In this document: piece by piece, positions 1-5,699 of the stretch
Position numbering within the stretch: position 1 is the first letter of the stretch
How the letters are laid out: every line of letters begins with the position of its first letter
Assembly (NCBI GenBank): GCA_007127395.1
Contig: SKZL01000109.1
Coordinates: 1 to 7,197, forward strand
Length of the DNA stretch: 7,197 nt
Direction of reading: 5' to 3'
DNA from: Balneolaceae bacterium
GTDB taxonomy: Bacteria; Bacteroidota; Rhodothermia; Balneolales; Balneolaceae
Made by a program: the position numbers and the translations under genes
Notes under the pieces: generated by a model
Seen by the model: only the letters and a program-made list of their open reading frames with translations
What the model was told of the DNA's origin: nothing
The model's database searches: none

Positions 1-61
1 ATCACAGTTTGAACTGGAAGCACCTGAAACAGAGAGACAGGCACCTAAAGTTTCTTTTTAA
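1..61 (+). CDS. lemA: LemA family protein, C-terminal end only (partial)
   Basis: An open frame enters from the left edge (codons start at base 2) and stops at TAA 59-61, leaving 19 residues that end in APKVSF. Many LemA proteins end in a short acidic or Ala/Pro tail followed by a V-x-F terminus, which this matches. LemA proteins are small, with one N-terminal membrane segment and a helical-bundle domain. The stronger argument is context: lemA is very often directly upstream of an M48/HtpX-like protease gene, and one begins 16 bp downstream here, implying one operon. The residues alone are too few to prove the family, so the call is an inference from the tail and neighbour. Confidence 0.6.
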   Translation, partial: SQFELEAPETERQAPKVSF

Positions 62-77
62 TTCGCTTTAAACACTT

Positions 78-1955
78 ATGGATTTTTTCACCACTCAGGA
101 TCGTACCAAGAGTACGACCCGTAAACTGATCATCCTCTACCTTTTTGCTGTCATTGCACTGGTTATTTCGGTCTATGCAGCTACCCTAATCCTTTTTGCT
201 ACTACAGGAGGTGCTGGCATTAGCGCGATCTGGATCCCTGAACTTTTTATCGGAGTCAGTTTTATAACCTGTTCTGTCATAGCAATTGGTACTCTTTTTC
301 GAGTCAACCAGTTAAAAAAAGGGGGTTCAGCCGTTGCAGAAATGATTGGCGGACGAAAAGTAAGTATGTCAACTACAGATGTGAAAGAGAGAAGACTTAT
401 CAATGTGGTGGAAGAGATGTCTATTGCCTCCGGAATACCAATCCCTGACATCTATGTCCTGGATCATGAACCTTCAATCAACGCCTTTGCAGCAGGTTAT
501 TCAATACGGGATGCCGCAGTTGGGGTCACGATGGGAACCCTCGATCATTTGAACAGAGATGAACTTCAGGGGGTAATCGCCCATGAATTCAGTCATATAT
601 TCAATGGGGATATGCGTATCAATATTCGCCTGATCGGTATACTTAACGGTATATTATTGATCCATCTGATGGGTTTAATGATTACAAGAGGCGGTGCCTA
701 TTCCAGAATCGGTTCATCCGGCAGAGGTAAAAACCAGGGGGGAATCATCATCTTCGGTATCGCTCTGCTGATTCTCGGTTATATCGGAATGATGTTTGGC
801 CGCATGATTCAATCAGCCGTATCCCGTCAGCGTGAGTATCTGGCTGATGCCTCAGCAGTTCAATACACCCGTAATCCGGATGGACTTGCAGGTGCACTGC
901 ATAAAATTGCTGCTTTTGCCGAAGACCCCTCACTCAAAGATCCGCACGCGATGGAGGTGAGTCACCTTTTCTTCTCCAGCAGTTTCAGGTCGGGGTTGGA
1001 CTCCCTTTTTGCAACGCATCCTCCTATTGATAAACGAATCAAATCGATCGGTTCAGCATTACAGCGTGAGGATGTCATCAGAAGATCCCAAAAAACCAAA
1101 GACACATCAACCGGGCGGAAGGAAGATGATGAAGAGATGGATCATCTGGATCCGAAATGGATTTTGGCGGCAATTGGCACCATGAGCAGTGAAAGTATCT
1201 CACAAGCCGGACAAATGTTATCATCACTGCCGGATCAAATTAAAGAGGCCATTCATGAACCGGTTGGAGCACAATCTCTCATTTTTTCACTACTTCTTTC
1301 GGGCGATCTGGAAATCGAAACTGCACAGGTTGAACAGATAAATGAGTTGTGTGGGCCTGAGGTTGAATTCTCAGTTTTATCCCTGAAAAACCACCTGAAT
1401 AAAATCGATCCGGACTGGAAACTTCAAATCGCAGAGCTATCGATTCCCGCTCTGAAAGAGATGAGTAAATCCCAATATCACCTGTTCCGTACAACAATTA
1501 CTAAACTGATTGCATCAGACAGTAAGGTTTCTCTTTTTGAATTTGCTGTTGAAAAAATGATAACTCATCAGGTTGAGGTCGAGTTCATCAAAAAGAGTGA
1601 AACCAAAGTGATCTATAACGATCTGCATAGTCTAAGTGATGAGTTTTCACTGCTTCTCTCTGCTATATCACACGATTCTGATGAAGGTGCTGAGGCTGCG
1701 TGGAGTGCAGCTATGGGTACTCTGGATGAGAAATCGGCTCAAAAGATGAAATTACTCTCCAAATCTGACTGCACTTTTGAGGCTGTTGATCAAGCACTGG
1801 AAGAGCTCGGAAAAAGCAGCGGGGCTGTTAAAAAAGCATTCCTGGACGCTGCACTGCATGCCATTACCCATGACGGTGTCACAAATCGGGCTGAAATCAA
1901 ATGGGTCCGCGCAATGGCTGTCGCGATCGATTGTCCGCTGCCGCTGTTCTATTGA
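78..1955 (+). CDS. M48 family (HtpX-like) membrane zinc metalloprotease with long C-terminal extension
   Basis: Membrane-bound zinc endopeptidase of the M48 family, expected to help degrade damaged or misfolded membrane proteins with its active site facing the cytoplasm. Two hydrophobic segments lie at about residues 16-40 and 51-74. The zinc motif HEFSH is at 169-173, with H169 and H173 as ligands and E170 catalytic. Two more hydrophobic segments follow (about 185-203 and 222-240), then SRQREYLAD with the third ligand E253 and D257. This order is the HtpX arrangement. Classical HtpX ends near 290 residues; this protein has 625. After the FATHPPIDKRI motif (311-321) comes a charged linker (about 330-357) and a helical domain of about 265 residues with possible TerB-like repeats (see findings). 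The ATG at 78 has no clear Shine-Dalgarno sequence but directly precedes the first membrane segment. Probably co-transcribed with the upstream lemA-like gene. The family call is firm; the role of the extension is unknown. Confidence 0.93.
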   Translation: MDFFTTQDRTKSTTRKLIILYLFAVIALVISVYAATLILFATTGGAGISAIWIPELFIGVSFITCSVIAIGTLFRVNQLKKGGSAVAEMIGGRKVSMSTTDVKERRLINVVEEMSIASGIPIPDIYVLDHEPSINAFAAGYSIRDAAVGVTMGTLDHLNRDELQGVIAHEFSHIFNGDMRINIRLIGILNGILLIHLMGLMITRGGAYSRIGSSGRGKNQGGIIIFGIALLILGYIGMMFGRMIQSAVSRQREYLADASAVQYTRNPDGLAGALHKIAAFAEDPSLKDPHAMEVSHLFFSSSFRSGLDSLFATHPPIDKRIKSIGSALQREDVIRRSQKTKDTSTGRKEDDEEMDHLDPKWILAAIGTMSSESISQAGQMLSSLPDQIKEAIHEPVGAQSLIFSLLLSGDLEIETAQVEQINELCGPEVEFSVLSLKNHLNKIDPDWKLQIAELSIPALKEMSKSQYHLFRTTITKLIASDSKVSLFEFAVEKMITHQVEVEFIKKSETKVIYNDLHSLSDEFSLLLSAISHDSDEGAEAAWSAAMGTLDEKSAQKMKLLSKSDCTFEAVDQALEELGKSSGAVKKAFLDAALHAITHDGVTNRAEIKWVRAMAVAIDCPLPLFY

Positions 1956-1971
1956 AACAATCCTTTTTTTT
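1929..1971 (+). terminator. Possible weak intrinsic terminator after the M48 protease gene
   Basis: An inverted repeat GATTGT (1929-1934) / ACAATC (1957-1962) is followed at once by a run of eight T (1964-1971). The stem is only 6 bp, AT-rich, with a 22-base loop, and it overlaps the stop codon. A smaller ATTG/CAAT hairpin (1951-1961) sits inside it. The T-run is suggestive but the stem is poor, so read-through into mtgA is quite possible. Confidence 0.25.
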
Positions 1972-2040
1972 AATCGTTTTAGAGTTTGTTCATTCTATAA
2001 CCTTTAAGAGGGTTTCCACAATCAACGGATTCAAAACGTA

Positions 2041-2898
2041 ATGGCAACGGTAAAGAGAATTTCAATCTATCTGGCACTATCAATAGCACTTATGCTGATA
2101 TTGCTTTCCGTTTCAGTACTTTCTCTGAGATGGATTGATCCGCCATTTACATCATTCACTTTAAGAGAAGATTGGGCTTCACTTGATGCAGAACGATACA
2201 ATCTCAGAGATTGGTGGATTCCAGCAGAAAGCATTCAGGATCATCTGAAATGGGCGGTAATCGCTTCTGAGGATCAACTATTTCGAAGCCACAGAGGATT
2301 TGACACTGAATCGATCCGACAGGTTATGGAAGAGAGTGCAGAAGGTGGAAGAGTAAGGGGAGCGAGTACCATCACTCAACAACTGGCAAAAAATTTATAC
2401 CTCTGGCCAAAACAATCATACATCCGGAAAGGTATTGAAGCATTCATTACCATCCAGATTGAACTTTTTTTACCTAAAGAAAGGATACTTGAAATCTATC
2501 TGAATGTGGTAGAGTTCGGTCCGGGAGTATTTGGTGCCGGTAAAGCAATTCACGACTATTTTGGGATTGAACCGGATCAATTGACACCCAGGTTATCAGC
2601 TCAGATGGCCGTGGTTTTACCCAACCCAAAACGGTTGAGCCTTGCTGCTCCGGGCCCATATGCCACGGAAAGAAGAGATTGGGTTTTACGGCAGATGACC
2701 CAACTCTCCGGTATTCAATTTATTCCAAGAACCGTGCCTGATAATATTGAAGCTGACACCCTTTACATCCCGGAATTTGCTTCAGACACAACCGATGTTG
2801 AGGATCTTACACTACCGGAGATTGAAATTGACACACTGTTATGGCTCTCTGAGCCGGATACACCCATCCACAGAGCAGACACTTCCGGAACGGATTAA
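2041..2898 (+). CDS. mtgA: Monofunctional biosynthetic peptidoglycan transglycosylase (GT51)
   Basis: Polymerises lipid II into glycan strands at the outer face of the inner membrane, without a transpeptidase domain. A single N-terminal membrane anchor spans about residues 8-30. The GT51 motifs appear in order: EDxxFxxHxGxD at 77-88 with catalytic E77; GASTITQQLAKNLYL at 107-121; RKGIE at 129-133 with the second key glutamate E133; and KERILEIYLNVVEFG at 146-160. The VLPNPKRLS segment (192-200) closes the domain. The 56-residue spacing between the two glutamates fits the family. At 285 residues it is about 45 longer than typical MtgA, the excess being an acidic Thr/Asp-rich tail. The ATG at 2041 gives a normal short cytoplasmic N-terminus; no Shine-Dalgarno is visible. 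It lies 85 bp after the M48 gene on the same strand, and a TATAAC sequence at 1996-2001 could be a -10 element, but no matching -35 is clear. Confidence 0.95.
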   Translation: MATVKRISIYLALSIALMLILLSVSVLSLRWIDPPFTSFTLREDWASLDAERYNLRDWWIPAESIQDHLKWAVIASEDQLFRSHRGFDTESIRQVMEESAEGGRVRGASTITQQLAKNLYLWPKQSYIRKGIEAFITIQIELFLPKERILEIYLNVVEFGPGVFGAGKAIHDYFGIEPDQLTPRLSAQMAVVLPNPKRLSLAAPGPYATERRDWVLRQMTQLSGIQFIPRTVPDNIEADTLYIPEFASDTTDVEDLTLPEIEIDTLLWLSEPDTPIHRADTSGTD

Positions 2899-2939
2899 TA
2901 AAGAGATCATCGACCGGATACCACAATTACCGATTCAAC

Positions 2940-4226
2940 TTAATCGAAATCAGTGATGAGGACTTCCGATGGAGCTCTTTCGCTTCTGAGCCTGGCTGAC
3001 ACCTCTTCCGCATCTCTCATAACCCGCAACATATTCAGCCCTGCAATCTTTCGCAGCTCTTCTGGTGAATATCCGCGTGCCAGCAGTTCTGCAAACAGAT
3101 CCGGATAGGTGGATACATCTTCAAGGCCCAGAGGCAGAGTCGGGATACCGTCATAATCCCCGCCAATCCCGATATAATCGACTCCGATTTGATCCCGAAT
3201 ATGATCAATATGATCAGCTACCTGTTCAAGTGTTGATTTTGGAGCCTCATTTTCTGAATCCCAGGTTTGCATGTGTGTCGAAATACTGTCCGGCTGACCG
3301 GGATAGAGGTACTCCATTTTCCGCTGATAAGCAGCACGATTGGCAAAGAACACTCTGCGTTCTTCTGATGTAAATGTCTCCACGAATGTAACCATAACAA
3401 TTCCGTTATTATCACGGGTCAGATGCAGCACATCATCCGGCACATTTCTTGGATGACCTGTTAGTGCTCTTGCATTGGAATGAGAAAACATCACCGGTGC
3501 CTCGGTTACTCGAATTGCATCACGCATCGTTGCCGGTGTTGTGTGAGAAAGATCCACAAGCATACCCAACCGGTTCATTTCACGTATTACCTCTTCACCA
3601 AACTCTGAAAGGCCATCATGCTGTGGATTATCGCCGGCAGCATCCGCCCAGTCGAGAGTCCGGCTGTGAGTGATGGTCATATATCGTGCTCCCAGATCGT
3701 ACATCATTCGTAGTACTGCCAGGGAGTTGGCTATCGAGTGCCCTCCCTCCATTCCAATCAAAGATGCTATTTTACCATCAGCGAAAATCCGTTCAACATC
3801 GTCGGCAGTCAGTGCCAGTTCAAAGTGCTCCGGATACTGCTCATTCAACCTGTGTACAAAATCGATCTGTTCCAATGTCCGCTTCACAGCTTCATCTTCA
3901 GGTATATTTGCTGAAACATAGACCGACCACCATTGGGCACCAACCCTCCCCTCACGCAATCTTGGGATATCTGTATGCATGTCCCTCTCCAAATGAGTGG
4001 TATCGTAGAAATCAAGTTCTGAAAATTTGTAACCGACACGGTTTCGATACTGCCAAGGAGCATCGTTATGACCGTCAAAAAGAGGAACACTTTCCAAAAT
4101 TTCAATGGCCTGATCCAGATAGACACTTCGATCTGTTTGTGCTTGAACAGTCTGAGAGACTGTAAAAACAAGAGCTAAAAGAGTGATTAGCGATGTTATT
4201 GTAAGTTTTCGATACTTTTGCATCAT
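2940..4226 (-). CDS. Secreted M19 membrane-type dipeptidase (renal dipeptidase family)
   Basis: Zinc dipeptidase that hydrolyses dipeptides, in this family often including those with a C-terminal D-residue; the real substrate here is unknown. A signal peptide is clear: KYRK, a hydrophobic stretch (about 9-25), then a likely cut after VQA (residue 29), so the mature enzyme is exported. Binuclear zinc ligands expected from human renal dipeptidase are all present: H53 and D55 (DGHNDAPW), E160 (IGMEGGHSI), H228 (DLSHTT) and H249 (FSHSNARAL). Substrate-binding H187 (ITHSR), R260 (RNVPDD) and catalytic D357 (GIGGDYDG) are also kept, and the spacings between E160, H187, H228, H249 and R260 match the human enzyme. 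Two ATG codons in a row (4224-4226 and 4221-4223) can start it; neither has a Shine-Dalgarno. It lies 52 bp downstream of the lipoprotein gene, probably in one transcript, and converges on mtgA with 41 bp between the stops. Confidence 0.95.
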   Translation of the reverse strand: MMQKYRKLTITSLITLLALVFTVSQTVQAQTDRSVYLDQAIEILESVPLFDGHNDAPWQYRNRVGYKFSELDFYDTTHLERDMHTDIPRLREGRVGAQWWSVYVSANIPEDEAVKRTLEQIDFVHRLNEQYPEHFELALTADDVERIFADGKIASLIGMEGGHSIANSLAVLRMMYDLGARYMTITHSRTLDWADAAGDNPQHDGLSEFGEEVIREMNRLGMLVDLSHTTPATMRDAIRVTEAPVMFSHSNARALTGHPRNVPDDVLHLTRDNNGIVMVTFVETFTSEERRVFFANRAAYQRKMEYLYPGQPDSISTHMQTWDSENEAPKSTLEQVADHIDHIRDQIGVDYIGIGGDYDGIPTLPLGLEDVSTYPDLFAELLARGYSPEELRKIAGLNMLRVMRDAEEVSARLRSERAPSEVLITDFD

Positions 4227-4278
4227 GACTTGGTGAATTATTTGTGAATGTTATAATCTGCAGATGGTAAATTTAAAA

Positions 4279-5526
4279 TCAGATATCCACTCTGGCGGTT
4301 CTGACGCGTAACAGGGGCTCTGTCTGAGTCCATGCAACGATGATTTGGTTATCAACTTTAGCAATTCGAGGAAAACCGCTTCTTCTGGTTGATGACGTAA
4401 TCCCAACGGTAATGGCCTCATCCGGCGATCCGTCCGGCCCTATTTTTTTTAGCCGTACATGCCCTGTATCCCCAATCTGCTGCAACCAGCTAACGTATAT
4501 GGATCCATCACCGTCCATCAACAGATCAGCTCTTCCCAAAGCTCCTTCATCAGCAATCAGTATCGGTTCATGAAAAGTTAACCCTCCATCAGCAGATCTG
4601 GCCAGTTTAACACCCGGATTTTCCTCCGCTCCGGTGTACCAGATTACAGCAACTCTATTTTCATCAACTGCGATCCTGGGACCGTTGACCGGGCAACCTT
4701 GTATTTGCCAGCCATCATTGTGCACTAAAAACGGTTCACCCCACTCACCGGTTTCTGTAGCGTAACGGCTTATTTTAATATCACGGATCTCATCTTCTGA
4801 ACGCCCACGATAAACAGCAAGAAAATCTCCTTCAATCTCAGCAAGATCTGTCTGGCAACAGTCGCAAACTGTGTGATCAATCACATTTTTTCTGAGAATT
4901 TCTCCGTCTGATGAGACTTCGGCGGAGCGTAAAGTCATCGATTTAGAGAAATCATCATACTCTCCATGCTCACGACCATCAGTTTCCCGGCCATCCAGCC
5001 AGATGGCCAGTACCCGGTCAGAAGCCAGAGGCTGCATACTAACAAAGCCATGTTCTGTAGCAGTACCATCCAGGTGCGGAGTGATTATCTTTTCCCAACC
5101 CCCAGTCTCTTCTGTCTGAAAGCCGATCTGCACATGATATGCATATGGCCCGCCTTCAACCTTGCGAAGCCATTGTACAGCAACCGGTTCACCACCGAGG
5201 CCAACCATTGATGGAAAATCAGCCCAGTTTACAAAAAAATCTGTGCCAACCCTGACTGTTTGTGCGACTGACCATCCCCCCTCACCATAGGAAGCAAATT
5301 GCAATGCATGGATATCTTCATCAATGTATGTGATCCAGCTCATAAAGAGGGTTCCGGTATTGTCTTTGAAGAGATATGGAAACTGACTGCCTGTCTCTGC
5401 AGGGTTATCCAAAATGTATTGATAGACAGGCTGTTGTAAATCGCCGCGGCAGCTCCAAAGCGTTGTAATGGTCAATAATAGTAACAGATATTTAGAACTG
5501 TCAATAAGTTTTTGTCGATTCTTCAT
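4279..5526 (-). CDS. Predicted lipoprotein with sialidase/BNR-like beta-propeller
   Basis: Exported protein of 415 residues. The N-terminus has Lys/Arg residues, a hydrophobic run (about 13-23) and a lipobox-like LWSC, giving lipidated C26 and thus membrane anchoring. The rest is rich in short beta-strand motifs (FMSWITY, VAVQWL, LAIWLDGR, VAVIWY, IYVSWL, IIVAWT) spaced like propeller blades, with one good Asp-box, SADGGLTF, at 311-318. This resembles the sialidase superfamily fold, but I cannot identify a full set of sialidase active-site residues (the arginine triad), so enzymatic sialidase activity should not be assumed. A Cys cluster CDCC (221-224) and a later GCPVNGP (277-283, C278) look like the conserved signature of this subgroup and may bind metal or form disulfides. 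The ATG at 5524-5526 places the signal peptide correctly. First gene of the minus-strand pair with the dipeptidase. Function unknown. Confidence 0.85.
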   Translation of the reverse strand: MKNRQKLIDSSKYLLLLLTITTLWSCRGDLQQPVYQYILDNPAETGSQFPYLFKDNTGTLFMSWITYIDEDIHALQFASYGEGGWSVAQTVRVGTDFFVNWADFPSMVGLGGEPVAVQWLRKVEGGPYAYHVQIGFQTEETGGWEKIITPHLDGTATEHGFVSMQPLASDRVLAIWLDGRETDGREHGEYDDFSKSMTLRSAEVSSDGEILRKNVIDHTVCDCCQTDLAEIEGDFLAVYRGRSEDEIRDIKISRYATETGEWGEPFLVHNDGWQIQGCPVNGPRIAVDENRVAVIWYTGAEENPGVKLARSADGGLTFHEPILIADEGALGRADLLMDGDGSIYVSWLQQIGDTGHVRLKKIGPDGSPDEAITVGITSSTRRSGFPRIAKVDNQIIVAWTQTEPLLRVRTARVDI

Positions 5527-5576
5527 TTCAGGCCGTCTGTTTTTCGAAAGGAGTTCTGATTGGTTTCTAATTTAAA

Positions 5577-5636
5577 GAATACTCATTGAAGTCGCATTAA
5601 AAAAACTCTCAACTGATTCAATAAAAGAGTGTATTC
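5577..5636. repeat. Nested inverted repeat in the divergent intergenic region
   Basis: An outer pair, GAATAC (5577-5582) with GTATTC (5631-5636), flanks an inner pair, ACTCT (5605-5609) with AGAGT (5626-5630). On the 3' side the two arms are contiguous; on the 5' side they are separated by 22 bases, so the structure would carry a large bulge. Read on the minus strand, the inner stem is followed by a run of T (5604 down to 5599), like a weak terminator or leader attenuator upstream of the lipoprotein gene. Short stems make chance a real possibility. Confidence 0.25.
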
Positions 5637-5689
5637 TGCTGTAACTCCTCATTCAGGTTTGCTATTTTGAGCGTTACCCAATTTTATGC

Positions 5690-5693
5690 AGGA
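5690..5693 (+). promoter_or_regulatory. Shine-Dalgarno-like AGGA before the ABC-F start
   Basis: AGGA lies six bases before the ATG at 5700-5702. It is the only well-placed ribosome-binding sequence in the window and supports this ATG as the start, since the encoded protein begins MLQLDNITLHFG, the normal opening of an ABC domain. Confidence 0.5.
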
Positions 5694-5699
5694 ATATAC

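Larger units (their letters stand above)
5527..5699. promoter_or_regulatory. Divergent intergenic region between the lipoprotein and ABC-F genes
   Basis: This 173-bp AT-rich stretch separates two divergent genes, so promoters for both should lie here or nearby; that is inferred from layout. On the plus strand TATTTTG (near 5663-5669) is one base short of the Bacteroidota -7 consensus TAnnTTTG, about 30 bases before the ABC-F start. On the minus strand TATTCT (near 5576-5581) could be a -10 element, but no spaced -35 is convincing. It also contains nested inverted repeats (5577-5636). No small ORF or RNA gene is recognisable. Confidence 0.4.

Noticed and set aside
1777..2007. Plus-strand open frame of 76 codons overlapping the end of the M48 gene and running into the gap.
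   Set aside because: Most of it is an out-of-frame reading of the protease; there is no ribosome-binding site or recognisable protein.
2931..2946. Small inverted repeat CGATT/AATCG in the convergent gap, considered as a bidirectional terminator for mtgA and the dipeptidase.
   Set aside because: The stem is only 5 bp, it overlaps the dipeptidase stop codon, and there is no T-run on either side.
3686..4165. Plus-strand open frame of 159 codons opposite the dipeptidase.
   Set aside because: It lies wholly antisense to a gene with all catalytic residues intact, and its translation shows no recognisable domain or natural composition.
4256..4265. Perfect 10-bp palindrome ATCTGCAGAT between the lipoprotein and dipeptidase genes, considered as an operator.
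   Set aside because: Several 10-bp palindromes are expected by chance in 7 kb, there is no second copy seen nearby, and no regulator gene is present.
4279..5526. Annotation of the propeller lipoprotein as a true exo-alpha-sialidase.
   Set aside because: Only one clear Asp-box is seen and no arginine triad or catalytic Tyr/Glu pair could be assigned; the fold resemblance does not prove activity.
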